Assembly (NCBI RefSeq): GCF_014698505.1
Contig: NZ_JACJTD010000003.1
Location: forward strand, 248,001-312,000
DNA length: 64,000 nucleotides
Direction of reading: 5' to 3'
Origin: Nostoc foliaceum FACHB-393
Lineage (GTDB): Bacteria > Cyanobacteriota > Cyanobacteriia > Cyanobacteriales > Nostocaceae
Made by a program: the position numbers and the translations under genes. Shown here piece after piece: positions 1 to 8,331 of this stretch. Position 1 is the stretch's first letter. Each line of letters opens with the position of its first letter. A model generated the notes under the pieces. It was not told where the DNA came from and made no database searches. It saw only the letters and a program-made list of their open reading frames with translations.

Positions 1-49
1 GTCAGCCCTTTATAAGGATGTCAAAAGAATCCGTGCCGGAAATTGGAAC

Positions 50-164
50 GACTAGTACCGCAAGGCGGAATTAAAAATTAAAAATTAAAAATTAAAAATG
101 AATACAACGTAAGCGTTTCATTGATTTGGAATGGGTGGTTTATTTCCGCCGTGCTGTACTAGTC
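50..164. mobile_element. MITE-like element with 21-bp imperfect terminal inverted repeats
   Basis: The ends at 50-70 and 144-164 are inverted copies of one another (19 of 21 bases match: GACTAGTACCGCAAGGCGGA-type against GACTAGTACAGCACGGCGGA-type). The left interior is a short tandem array of AATTAAA units at about 71-100. The element is 115 bp and has no coding capacity, which fits a miniature inverted-repeat element. I see no convincing target-site duplication. A single related end lies at 56783-56804. It sits just downstream of the first glycosyltransferase gene. Confidence 0.6.
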
Positions 165-208
165 AAAAAAAATGCTGAAAATCTCTTAAAAGTTGTTTTA
201 GACATTTC

Positions 209-1480
209 CTAAGAAACAACAGGCTTCCCTGTAGATACGGCCTGTTCCACAATATCAATGGCTCGACTCACGCCACCGTTTCGCTGAATCGCCTCTTGTA
301 ACCTAACTGCATTTTTTTTATAAGAATCTTCCGTCAACACCTTTTGTACAGCATTTCGCAATTTGGGAACAGTCAAGCGAGCCAGCGGCACCAATTCACC
401 AGCACCAGCCCAAACTATACGTGCTGCTACGCCTGGCTGGTCATTAGCAATTGGTATTGCTACCATTGGTATCCCATTGTTTAGGGACTCTAAAGTAGTA
501 TTCATACCTGCGTGGGTAATGGTGAGAGCCGCTTTTTGCAGCAATTCCAATTGGGGTGCATAACTAACAACCAGCGGATTTCCCGGCAAACTTCCCAGAG
601 ACTCTGGAGTTGCAGAACCACCTAACGAAATCACTAGTTGGGCATCCAAATCATTACAAGCTTCGGCAATAGATTTAAAAATTCCCAATAGGCGATTTTG
701 TAAAGTCCCCATTGAGGCGTAAATCAATGGTTGTCCGGTCAATTTTTCATAAGGAAAATCAGGAAGTTCGCGACCAGTTTGACTATGATAAGGGCCTGTG
801 AAATGGAAGCACTGAGGCAAATTTTCCCTTGGGAATTCCAATTGTGCAGGCTGTTGACTAATCTGAGCTAGTTGAGAATAGCGATCATTAGAGGTAAGCT
901 GTGGGGGTAATTTCCACTCTTGGCGATACTGATTGATCACCTCTGTAATGGGTTTTACGGTGCGACTCAGCAATGTATAGCCGGCTCGGTTACGTAATCG
1001 CGCCCACCAAGCTGGATTGTAGCCCCAGGTTTTAAAATAAGGAGGGACGCTCGGTTCTCGATTCAGTACCACAGCGCTGCAAACTGTAATAAAAGGAATA
1101 CCTAGAAATTCTGCAACAGAACCTCCCTCTGGTGAAACTTGATCTACTAAAAGTGCTTCCACACCTGCTTGCTTCACTGCTGACGGTGCATCTCTGAGCA
1201 TAACAGCCGCCTGATCTTTGAGGAAGTTGACGGTATATTGCAGTGCTGCGATTCCACTCAGTTTACCTAACTGAGTCATCGATTCAGCGATCGCTCCAGT
1301 GGGAAATTCAGATTCACCAACGGCTTGGAATTCTAACTCTGCCGCTAGTGTCTTGGATTTAGCATCAAGTATACCGAATAAGGTGACGCGATGACCCCGC
1401 TTTTGAAGTTCTTTACCCAAGGGGAGCATAGTGTTGAGATGACCAGTTGTTGCTGGACAGATCAGCCCAAAATGAGTCAT
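209..1480 (-). CDS. GT1-family (UGT/MGT-like) glycosyltransferase, copy 1
   Basis: A 423-residue glycosyltransferase of the nucleotide-sugar-dependent GT1 family with GT-B fold, the group that includes macrolide and zeaxanthin glucosyltransferases. The N-terminal acceptor domain opens with a GHLNTMLPLGKELQKRGH segment. The C-terminal donor domain has YAPQLELL, then THAGMNTTLESL (the His-Ala-Gly-x-Asn signature) and NDQPGVAARI. No signal peptide or membrane segment is evident, so it is likely cytosolic or peripheral. It is closely similar along its whole length to the next gene upstream on the same strand, so the pair arose by tandem duplication. The acceptor cannot be read from sequence; a carotenoid, lipid or secondary metabolite are all possible. 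Confidence 0.88.
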   Translation of the reverse strand: MTHFGLICPATTGHLNTMLPLGKELQKRGHRVTLFGILDAKSKTLAAELEFQAVGESEFPTGAIAESMTQLGKLSGIAALQYTVNFLKDQAAVMLRDAPSAVKQAGVEALLVDQVSPEGGSVAEFLGIPFITVCSAVVLNREPSVPPYFKTWGYNPAWWARLRNRAGYTLLSRTVKPITEVINQYRQEWKLPPQLTSNDRYSQLAQISQQPAQLEFPRENLPQCFHFTGPYHSQTGRELPDFPYEKLTGQPLIYASMGTLQNRLLGIFKSIAEACNDLDAQLVISLGGSATPESLGSLPGNPLVVSYAPQLELLQKAALTITHAGMNTTLESLNNGIPMVAIPIANDQPGVAARIVWAGAGELVPLARLTVPKLRNAVQKVLTEDSYKKNAVRLQEAIQRNGGVSRAIDIVEQAVSTGKPVVS

Positions 1481-1629
1481 AGCTACTGTTTCTGTATATT
1501 TACAATGATGTATACCAGAAAACAGTTACATAGGCAAAGAAAAGAAATTTTTGCTGAGTTACAAGTGCCTACTGGATTTTTAAGAACTTATCCAAAGCTA
1601 TAACTAGACTGGGATTCTCATTATTGTGT

Positions 1630-2904
1630 TTAAGCCAAGACAGGCTTGCCAGTAGAAACAGCCTGCTCAATAATATCAGCCGCTCGACTTACCCCCCCAG
1701 CACGAAGAGTAGCTGCTTGCAATCTCAGGGCATTCTGTTTATAAGATTCTTCTGTCAACACGCGCTTAATAGCATTCTTCAATCTGGGAACATTCAGCTT
1801 TTTGAGAGTGACAAGCTCACCCACACCTGTCCAAGCGATCCGCGCTGCTACTCCTGGCTGGTCATTGGCAACTGGAATCGCCACCATTGGCACTCCTTTT
1901 TTTAAACATTCCATTGTTGTATTCATTCCCGCATGAGTAATCATGAGGGTGGCTTTTTCCAGCACTTCTAATTGAGGTGCATACTCAACTACTAAAGGAT
2001 TTCCTGCCAAGTCTGGTAATGATTCTGGTTTAGCAGAACCTCCCAGAGAAATTACTAACTGAGCATCCAAATCTTCACAAGCTGAAGCAATAGTTTCAAA
2101 AACCCAAATCAGACGATTTTGCAATGTTCCCATCGAAGCGTAAATTAACGGTTTCCCGGTCAATTTTTCATAAGGGAAAGAAACAGGTGCTCGACTAGCT
2201 GAAGTATGGTAGCTTCCAGTGAAATGGAACCAAGGAGCTAATTCTTCCCTGGGAAATTCAAACTCAGCAGGTGCATTACTTATTTGAGCCAGTGGAGAGT
2301 CACTATCTTTAAGATTAGAGTACAGGGGTAATTTCCACTCTTGACGATATTCATTAATCAAATCTTCAAGTGGTTTGATGACGCTATTAACTAACGTGTA
2401 ACCTATTTCGTTGCGTAAGCGGGCCCACGCAGCTGGGCTATACTTCCAAGTTGTGAAAAAAGGAGGAATGCTAGGTTCTCGATTCAGCACCACAGCGCTA
2501 CACACAGTAATGAAAGGAATTTTTAGAAACTCGGCAATTGTTCCTCCCTCTGGTGAACTTTGGTTTACTAGCAAAGCTTCTACGCCTGCTGCTTTAATTG
2601 CTGCTGGAGCCTCTTCGAGTGTCACAGATGAAACAAGCTTCAGCAGGTCAATAGTGTATCGCAACGCAGCCAATCCCCGCAGTTGACCTAACTTGGTAAA
2701 GGATTCTGCTGTTGAGCCAGGGACAAAATCTTTTTCACCAATTGCTTGAAATTCTATTCCTGCTGCCAGTACCTTAGATTGAGTATCGAGTGAGCCAAAG
2801 AAGGTGACGCGATGCCCACGTCGTTGAAGTTCCTGTCCCAAGGGAAGCATAGTGTTAAGAGGGCCGGTTGCTGCACCAGGACAGATGATACCAAAATGAG
2901 TCAT
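1630..2904 (-). CDS. GT1-family (UGT/MGT-like) glycosyltransferase, copy 2
   Basis: A tandem paralogue of the gene at 209-1480, about 424 residues, with the same GT-B layout: N-terminal GPLNTMLPLGQELQRRGH and C-terminal THAGMNTTMECL plus NDQPGVAARI. A TTG at 2910 would add two residues, but the ATG at 2904 is preferred. It aligns with the paralogue's start (MTHFG) and has AGAGG eight bases upstream. That AGAGG overlaps the TAG stop of the TPR gene, leaving an 11-base gap, so the TPR gene and this one are probably co-transcribed and translationally coupled. The acceptor is unknown. Confidence 0.88.
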   Translation of the reverse strand: MTHFGIICPGAATGPLNTMLPLGQELQRRGHRVTFFGSLDTQSKVLAAGIEFQAIGEKDFVPGSTAESFTKLGQLRGLAALRYTIDLLKLVSSVTLEEAPAAIKAAGVEALLVNQSSPEGGTIAEFLKIPFITVCSAVVLNREPSIPPFFTTWKYSPAAWARLRNEIGYTLVNSVIKPLEDLINEYRQEWKLPLYSNLKDSDSPLAQISNAPAEFEFPREELAPWFHFTGSYHTSASRAPVSFPYEKLTGKPLIYASMGTLQNRLIWVFETIASACEDLDAQLVISLGGSAKPESLPDLAGNPLVVEYAPQLEVLEKATLMITHAGMNTTMECLKKGVPMVAIPVANDQPGVAARIAWTGVGELVTLKKLNVPRLKNAIKRVLTEESYKQNALRLQAATLRAGGVSRAADIIEQAVSTGKPVLA

Positions 2905-2915
2905 GAGCAATGCCT

Positions 2916-3719
2916 CTACTGGATTTTCAAGAACTTATCCAAAGCAGTAACTAGGCTGGGCGGCCAACGGCGGATATTTTTTACCCAGTCAATATCCTTG
3001 TAGCGGCTATCAAGTCCATAAGCTGCTACCCAGTTGCTTTCGGCTTCACCTTGTTCTCCATTTACCCAATATGCAGCTGTGAGGGCGGCACGCACATCAG
3101 CAAATTTGGAGTATTTACGGGCGATATTTCGCATTTCGCGGATTGCTTGCTCTTTTTGACCTGTTTCATAAAGAGCGAGAGCGTAATTGGCACGGGCGAA
3201 GGCAAAATTTGGCGCTATCTCATTTGATTTTTTGTAGTCTGCGATCGCATCTTCCCATTTTCCTAAACCTGTTTTGGCATTGCCCCGATTGTTATACGCC
3301 ATCGCATCATTAGGATCGAGTTCTAAGACATGATTATAATCTGCGATCGCATTTTCCCATTTTCCCATCCCTTCCAACGCCGCCCCCCGATTCAAATATG
3401 GATCGGTGACATTCGGCGCTAATTCTATCGCTTTGTTATAATCTGCGATCGCCTCTTGCAATTTATTCTGACTCACCCGCGAATTTCCCCGGTTACTCCA
3501 CGCCCCGGCATTTGTCGGAAATTGCTCAATAATCTTTGTCCAGTAAGTTTCAGCCGTAGCAAAATCACCTTGATTCGTCGCTGTAAACGCTTGATTTGCC
3601 CACTCATCGCCTTGTTTTAACTGTTCTTGAGTAATGGGCTGCTGAGATTCTGCCATGACTGGTGTACCCCAGCCAAATATAAGTAACAGACTGAGAAAAA
3701 TACCAATCAACTTAATCAT
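2916..3719 (-). CDS. Secreted TPR-repeat protein
   Basis: A 267-residue protein. Residues 1-23 form a classical signal peptide (Lys, hydrophobic core, then TPVMA before the likely cleavage site), so it is exported to the periplasm or thylakoid lumen. Residues about 40-190 hold four or five tetratricopeptide repeats with the usual AYNNRGNAK and AIADYNKAIEL signatures. The C-terminal 70 residues (WVAAYGLDSR, DIDWVKNIRRWPPSL) are a non-repeat tail that resembles those of other cyanobacterial lumen TPR proteins. TPRs mediate protein contacts; no partner can be named. It is the first gene of a likely operon with the glycosyltransferases. Confidence 0.85.
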   Translation of the reverse strand: MIKLIGIFLSLLLIFGWGTPVMAESQQPITQEQLKQGDEWANQAFTATNQGDFATAETYWTKIIEQFPTNAGAWSNRGNSRVSQNKLQEAIADYNKAIELAPNVTDPYLNRGAALEGMGKWENAIADYNHVLELDPNDAMAYNNRGNAKTGLGKWEDAIADYKKSNEIAPNFAFARANYALALYETGQKEQAIREMRNIARKYSKFADVRAALTAAYWVNGEQGEAESNWVAAYGLDSRYKDIDWVKNIRRWPPSLVTALDKFLKIQ

Positions 3720-4221
3720 CTGGGTTTATCTGTGTTTTTATATGGTTTAGAATCCACAATTTATTATTGTAATAACTTATTTGTTATGCAAGAGATTAGT
3801 TTATAAGTCAAGAAATTAAAGTCTTGTCCCCATAGGATAGTGCAAAAAATAAGATTTTTTTATTGCTAGTTAATATCTTGATACAGAATTAAGTTTAGTA
3901 AAAATTGATACATATAAATGGTGTTCTTATCTCTTGTTGCCACTTTGAAGAGAAAAACGCTATGCCTACTCTAAACATCAGATAAAGTTATAAATTGTGC
4001 ATAGACCTATATTGATTTTCGCAGATATTACCTTCTATTTTTGGCATTTTAAGTCTTCTTGTTGCTAAAACAATTAAAAGCAAAGAGTGAAACTTAACTT
4101 TTACAAAAATGTCTGAGAAGGAATCCGAAAATGGCTGACTTCAACTTGTAGACTAATCTATACCTCCAAAGGTGAGACTAACCCTAACAATATTCGTCAT
4201 TATTATAAATGGCTAAAAGTT
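3720..4221. other. AT-rich intergenic region
   Basis: About 500 bases between the divergently transcribed TPR gene (minus) and the first QVGRDY gene (plus). It is very AT-rich and must hold both promoters. I find no ORF, tRNA or strong inverted repeat in it. Confidence 0.5.
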
Positions 4222-4464
4222 ATGAGTAACGATTCAAATTACAATCGCCAAAATCAAGAAGCTAAAACCAATAAGGGGAATGTCCTTCAGGTCGGTAGAG
4301 ACTATACTCAGACCACTAATACCAAAATTAGTGTGTGGATTTCAGTCATTTTTGTTGCCATATTAGCTATTGGTGCATCTGTTATGCTTCGTCTGAATGG
4401 AAAAGTACCAGGTTTCGGAATTGATATAACACCAGAGACTTCCACACCACAATCGCCTAAGTAG
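4222..4464 (+). CDS. Small single-pass membrane protein with N-terminal QVGRDY motif
   Basis: An 80-residue protein of no recognised family. Residues 1-20 are polar and Asn/Gln-rich, residues 20-28 read NVLQVGRDY, residues about 36-57 form one transmembrane helix, and a short polar tail ends in TPQSPK. The next gene has the same NLIQVGRDY motif at almost the same distance from its start and from its own membrane helix, so the two form a family-like pair. With no signal peptide the N-terminal motif probably faces the cytoplasm (inference). The function is unknown. Confidence 0.6.
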   Translation: MSNDSNYNRQNQEAKTNKGNVLQVGRDYTQTTNTKISVWISVIFVAILAIGASVMLRLNGKVPGFGIDITPETSTPQSPK

Positions 4465-4529
4465 TTAATTGTAATCAAAACAATAAAACGCTCTTGTCTA
4501 GTTCCACTTTTATTTAAGAGGGGTTAACA

Positions 4530-5324
4530 ATGACTTTAGATAAACCACCTTACGAACATAATGGTTCTCAAGTTGGAAGTGCTGGAAAGAACTTAATTCA
4601 AGTTGGGCGTGATTACGTCAGATACCTAAAGTTAAATATTGATTCTGGCAATATCAGCGTTGTAATTCTAAATGGAATTGTCATTGTTTTAGTTATATTA
4701 GGAACAATTAGTGCGGCTAAATCAGTTACAAATGTAGCCCAATCTTTTAGAAGTAAAGACAATAACCCAGTAAAATTACAACCAGACTTGTCTGGGATGT
4801 GTACACCAGAAATGGCTAGGCTAAACTTGCAAATTGCACGCCAAGTTGCTGATTTAAAAAATCAAGGTGTAATCACTTCTGAATTAATATCACAGTTGCC
4901 AAGTCTTGAGGAATTGAAAGGTGAACCAGGCCCCCAAGGTCTTAAAGGCGAAACAGGCCCCCAAGGTCTTAAAGGTGAAACAGGCCCCCAAGGTCTTAAA
5001 GGTGAAACAGGCCCCCAAGGTCTTAAAGGTGAAACAGGCCCCCAAGGTCTTAAAGGCGAAACAGGCCCTCAAGGTCTTAAAGGCGAAACAGGCCCCCAAG
5101 GTCTTAAAGGCGAAACAGGCCCCCAAGGTCTTAAAGGCGAAACAGGCCCCCAAGGTCTTAAAGGTGAAACGCAAGATTTAGCTAATGTGAGAGAGTTGTT
5201 AGGAAACTTGAGGGCGGAAGTATCAACCTTAAAGACACAAAACAATACACTTAAGAATCAATTAGCATCCTTAAGAAAAACCGCTTCCCCTAATCCCCCT
5301 AATCCTTCTCCCATACCGCAGTAA
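4530..5324 (+). CDS. Membrane-anchored collagen-like protein with N-terminal QVGRDY motif
   Basis: 264 residues, with GAGGGG as Shine-Dalgarno upstream. Layout: polar N-terminus; NLIQVGRDY at 21-29; one membrane helix at about 41-62; a linker with a helical stretch (MARLNLQIARQVADLK); then a collagen-like Gly-X-Y region at residues 131-214 made of GEP followed by nine identical GPQGLKGET units; then a heptad-rich coiled coil (about 215-252); then a Pro/Asn tail. Collagen-like triplets next to a coiled coil usually mean a trimeric rod. The topology suggests a rod exposed on the side opposite the N-terminus. It is the second gene of the QVGRDY pair. Function unknown. Confidence 0.72.
   Translation: MTLDKPPYEHNGSQVGSAGKNLIQVGRDYVRYLKLNIDSGNISVVILNGIVIVLVILGTISAAKSVTNVAQSFRSKDNNPVKLQPDLSGMCTPEMARLNLQIARQVADLKNQGVITSELISQLPSLEELKGEPGPQGLKGETGPQGLKGETGPQGLKGETGPQGLKGETGPQGLKGETGPQGLKGETGPQGLKGETGPQGLKGETGPQGLKGETQDLANVRELLGNLRAEVSTLKTQNNTLKNQLASLRKTASPNPPNPSPIPQ
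4929..5171 (+). repeat. Nine tandem copies of a 27-bp collagen-encoding unit
   Basis: Nine back-to-back 27-base units, each encoding GPQGLKGET, differ only at a few silent positions (GGC/GGT, CCC/CCT, ACA/ACG). The near-identity points to recent expansion or homogenisation. The other two forward frames and one reverse frame also stay open through the array, which is a by-product of the unit sequence. There are no spacers, so it is not a CRISPR. Confidence 0.95.
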
Positions 5325-5350
5325 TTCACTTGGTATCAAGTTTAATAGTT

Positions 5351-6451
5351 TCAAAGCAACGATAACTGTTCATTAGGCGGCGTAAACCCCAAATGTTTAT
5401 ATGCTGCCTTAGTCGCCATCCTTCCACGATGAGTCCGAGTTAAATACCCAATCTGCATGAGGTAAGGTTCGTACACCTCTTCAATTGTTTGGGTATCTTC
5501 ACCCGTTGCTGCTGCCATTGTTTCCAAACCCACTGGTCCACCGTTAAATTGTTCAATTATTACACTCAGCATCTGGCGGTCTGTCCAATCTAAACCGCAA
5601 GGATCTACTTGGAATAGTTGCAATGCTTCAGATGCTATGCTTTCATTAATATCCCCAGATTCTTTAACTTCAGCATAATCACGTACTCGCTTAAGTAGCC
5701 TATTCGCAATCCGTGGCGTTCCGCGTGACCGACGGGCAATTTCTGTGGCACCAGCTTCTGTAACAGGGGTTTTGAGTAATTGAGCGGTTCGCAGTACAAT
5801 TTTAGTCAGTTCATCAACTTCGTAAAATCGGAGTTTTTGAATTAAGCCGAAGCGATCGCGCAGTGGCGAAGTTAAAGCACCCACACGGGTTGTAGCTCCC
5901 ACTAAGGTAAACTTTGACAGCGGTAAACTTCTAATCCGAGCGCTGGAACCCTTACCAATAGTAATATCTAAGCGATAATCTTCCATCGCCGGATAGAGAA
6001 TTTCCTCCGTCATCCGCGAGAGGCGATGAATTTCATCCACAAATAAAATATCCCCAGGCTTAAGGTTCACCAATAGCCCAACAATATCTCGTGGACGTTC
6101 TAGGGCTGGCGCACTGGTAATTTTGTAATTTACCCCCATTTCCGATGCTAAAATCATTGCCATTGTGGTTTTGCCCAATCCCGGCGGCCCATAAAGCAGC
6201 AAATGATCCAGCACCTCACCACGAGACTTGGCTGCTTTGATGGCAATATCTAGCACATCCTTTAAATCTTTTTGCCCAATATAATCGGCAAATCGGTGCG
6301 GTCGAATTCCTTCTTCCTGCTGTTCTTGTTCATCAATAGCGGCTTCAGGCTTCAAAATATTTTCTGTGGATGGTGCTTTCGCGGACTCCCGACGCTGCTT
6401 TGGTTCTCCGTTGGGTTCTGGAGGCTGTTTTTTCGAGGAGATTATCGCCAT
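5351..6451 (-). CDS. ruvB: Holliday junction branch-migration ATPase RuvB
   Basis: 366 residues. RuvB is the hexameric AAA+ motor that, with RuvA, drives branch migration of Holliday junctions in recombinational repair. Visible: the RuvB start region [11 protein letters not shown], Walker [10 protein letters not shown], Walker [10 protein letters not shown], sensor 1 LVGATTR, arginine-finger region SPLRDRFG, and the C-terminal winged helix ending in [13 protein letters not shown]. Residues 1-48 are a hydrophilic Glu/Gln/Lys-rich extension beyond the usual bacterial start. ruvA and ruvC are not in the window. Confidence 0.97.
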   Translation of the reverse strand: MAIISSKKQPPEPNGEPKQRRESAKAPSTENILKPEAAIDEQEQQEEGIRPHRFADYIGQKDLKDVLDIAIKAAKSRGEVLDHLLLYGPPGLGKTTMAMILASEMGVNYKITSAPALERPRDIVGLLVNLKPGDILFVDEIHRLSRMTEEILYPAMEDYRLDITIGKGSSARIRSLPLSKFTLVGATTRVGALTSPLRDRFGLIQKLRFYEVDELTKIVLRTAQLLKTPVTEAGATEIARRSRGTPRIANRLLKRVRDYAEVKESGDINESIASEALQLFQVDPCGLDWTDRQMLSVIIEQFNGGPVGLETMAAATGEDTQTIEEVYEPYLMQIGYLTRTHRGRMATKAAYKHLGFTPPNEQLSLL

Positions 6452-6641
6452 AATTCAGCTATCTACTTTTAAGGGGACTAGGGACTGGCGGAGGCGGGGG
6501 GAGCAGAGGGAAAAAGAATTACCAATGCCCCATCTTGCAATACGTGCTTAAAACAAGGGGTGTAAAAATTTTCGTTTGGAAATACCCGCGCCAATTTAAA
6601 ATTTAAATTCCGGTCAATTACCCAGAAGTACAAAAGTTATT

Positions 6642-7415
6642 ATGTTATCTAAAAGAATCTTACCGTGCTTAGATGTGAAGGCGGGACGGGTTGTAAAAGG
6701 AGTTAACTTTGTAAATCTCCAAGATGCAGGCGATCCGGTAGAGCTAGCCAAGGTTTACAATGAAGCCGGTGCGGATGAGTTAGTATTTCTGGATATTACA
6801 GCTACTCATGAAGATCGAGCTACTATTTTAGATGTGGTCTACCGGACTGCTGAACAGGTGTTTATTCCATTGACTGTGGGTGGTGGCATTCAATCCTTAG
6901 AAAATGTTAAAGCTTTGTTACGAGCGGGCGCAGATAAGGTTAGTATTAATTCTGCGGCGGTGCGTGATCCAGACTTGATTAATAGAGCAAGCGATCGCTT
7001 TGGTAATCAGTGCATAGTTGTTGCAATTGATGCCAGACGCAGAAATAACCCGGAGAATCCAGGTTGGGATGTGTATGTGCGGGGTGGCAGGGAAAATACA
7101 GGCTTAGATGCTCTACTGTGGGCACAAGAAGTTGAAAAACGGGGGGCCGGTGAACTGCTAGTAACAAGTATGGATGCTGATGGAACCCAAGCCGGGTATG
7201 ACATTGAGATCACACGGGCAATTGCCAATTCTGTAGAAATTCCAGTCATTGCTTCTGGTGGTGCAGGTAATTGTGAACATATTTACACAGCCCTAACTGA
7301 AGGCAAAGCTGAAGCAGCATTACTCGCATCATTGTTACATTACGGTCAATTAAGCGTAGCAGAAATCAAAAATTATTTGCGCGATCGCAACGTGCCAGTA
7401 AGAACATTCTCCTAA
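6642..7415 (+). CDS. hisF: Imidazole glycerol phosphate synthase cyclase subunit HisF
   Basis: 257 residues, the full HisF length. It forms the (beta-alpha)8-barrel cyclase of histidine biosynthesis: with the glutaminase HisH it converts PRFAR plus ammonia to imidazole glycerol phosphate and AICAR. Diagnostic segments are [19 protein letters not shown] (catalytic Asp in CLDV), [40 protein letters not shown] (second catalytic Asp) and PVIASGGAG. No other his gene is adjacent, as is common in cyanobacteria where his genes are scattered. Confidence 0.98.
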   Translation: MLSKRILPCLDVKAGRVVKGVNFVNLQDAGDPVELAKVYNEAGADELVFLDITATHEDRATILDVVYRTAEQVFIPLTVGGGIQSLENVKALLRAGADKVSINSAAVRDPDLINRASDRFGNQCIVVAIDARRRNNPENPGWDVYVRGGRENTGLDALLWAQEVEKRGAGELLVTSMDADGTQAGYDIEITRAIANSVEIPVIASGGAGNCEHIYTALTEGKAEAALLASLLHYGQLSVAEIKNYLRDRNVPVRTFS

Positions 7416-7514
7416 TCTATTATTTACTGTTTAATGACATCTATCTATGGTTAGACACACTTCCCTGAAAGGGTGTTAATATTATTTTACAAGTATTAAC
7501 AAATATTAAAAAAT

Positions 7515-7709
7515 ATGTTGCTTCCTATTTTACTCTTTGATGTTGCCCTGGTGGCGTGGTCGCTGCACTTAATGGAAAAAGCTTACGAGAGTAAAGAATT
7601 TTCTCTAATGTTGGCTGGTACATTGGTTGCTCTGGCTGCTGCTGCCATGTTAGTGGTTTACTTTTTGATGGGGCACTGTATGACCTATTTGTTGCAAGTG
7701 TCGTTGTGA
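7515..7709 (+). CDS. Small two-helix membrane protein
   Basis: 64 residues with two hydrophobic helices (about 2-19 and 31-52) separated by a short charged loop (EKAYESKEF). It resembles small conserved cyanobacterial membrane proteins, but I cannot name it. It follows hisF by 100 bases on the same strand and ends 95 bases before tRNA-Ala. Function unknown. Confidence 0.6.
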   Translation: MLLPILLFDVALVAWSLHLMEKAYESKEFSLMLAGTLVALAAAAMLVVYFLMGHCMTYLLQVSL

Positions 7710-7757
7710 GTGCCCAGTGGTTGAGGAGATATTAAAAATTTAGTTTCTACAAGAAGC

Positions 7758-7794
7758 TTGACAAAGTACCAATAATTAAGCCATTATGTATAAT
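7758..7794 (+). promoter_or_regulatory. Probable promoter of tRNA-Ala
   Basis: TTGACA at 7758-7763 is followed 18 bases later by CATTAT (7782-7787), and TATAAT lies at 7789-7794. The perfect TATAAT would start transcription only a few bases before the mature tRNA at 7804; the CATTAT reading gives better spacing. Either way a sigma-70-type promoter is likely here. Confidence 0.5.
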
Positions 7795-7803
7795 GGATTT
7801 TAA

Positions 7804-7876
7804 GGGGTTATAGCGCAGTTGGTAGCGCACCTCAATGGCATTGAGGGGGTCAGCGGTTCGAATCCGCTTAGCTCCA
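7804..7876 (+). tRNA. tRNA-Ala (anticodon GGC)
   Basis: A complete 73-nt cloverleaf. The acceptor GGGGTTA pairs with TAGCTCC and includes the G3-U70 wobble that identifies alanine tRNA. The anticodon stem CCTCA/TGAGG encloses the loop ATGGCAT, giving anticodon GGC. The T arm has the loop TTCGAAT. The discriminator is A, and CCA is not encoded. Confidence 0.96.
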
Positions 7877-7889
7877 TTCGTCAGACTTT

Positions 7890-7915
7890 AAACCTCTCCA
7901 TTAATGGAGAGGTTT
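7890..7915. terminator. Perfect 13-bp inverted repeat after tRNA-Ala
   Basis: AAACCTCTCCATT is followed directly by its reverse complement. The hairpin begins 14 bases after the tRNA end and is followed by a short T run at 7923-7927. It probably terminates the tRNA transcript, and may also serve the minus-strand ORF that ends at 7942. Confidence 0.6.
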
Positions 7916-7941
7916 AGGATGATTTTTCAGAAGGTTTTTAT

Positions 7942-8133
7942 TTACTGTCTACCTAGCCAGTCTCGCAAGTTGGAATGATAGAGACTGTAATGGGTTTCTG
8001 AGGCGATTCGTTTTTGCTGTAAGAACTCTAGCCAATTTTCTAGCACTTCTTCAACTTCATAATCATCAGTATCAATGATTTGTGCGATGCCTGCGGTGAT
8101 CAGTGAGCTAAGTCTTACTCCTTCGAGAAGCAA
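7942..8133 (-). pseudogene. Short hypothetical ORF, possibly the truncated 3' part of a gene
   Basis: 63 codons that start only at a TTG (8131-8133) and contain no ATG. The protein is acidic and helical (DTDDYEVEEVLENWLEFLQQ, then YSLYHSNLRDWLGRQ) and looks like real coding sequence with codon use like its neighbours. It runs into a dispersed repeat at its 5' end, so the original N-terminus may have been replaced. It could alternatively be a genuine small protein. No family recognised. Confidence 0.4.
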
Positions 8134-8215
8134 GCTAGCAAGAGGGTCTCGTAGAGAAGTGCGGGCTGCGCCAACGCTTCCGCTGATATCGCTTGTTGCC
8201 GAACTGCGGCAATAT
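8128..8215. repeat. Dispersed cyanobacterial repeat with GTCTCGTAGAGAAG core
   Basis: The stretch contains the imperfect palindrome GTCTCGTAGAGAAG followed by GCGGGCTGCGCCAACGCTTC. A related core (GTCTCAGTAGAGAAGCGTTAGCG) occurs at about 48470-48493, so this is an interspersed, non-coding repeat family. Confidence 0.5.
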
Positions 8216-8331
8216 TAACCTTGCAACCATATCAACAAGTAGAAACCTCATAGATGCTTGGACACTAAAGATAGCCATCTATGGTATAGAAATGTATAGA
8301 ATCTTGTAAAGATATAAAATATAGTTCTTAA

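Noticed and set aside
4929..5171. Regular 27-bp repeats that might suggest a CRISPR array
   Set aside because: Units are contiguous with no spacers and encode Gly-X-Y triplets in frame.
4890..5181. Open frames on both strands across the collagen-like array (Lys-rich and Phe/Ala-rich repeats)
   Set aside because: They are by-products of a stop-free 27-base unit. Only the frame from 4530 has a start with Shine-Dalgarno, a membrane helix and non-repeat flanks.
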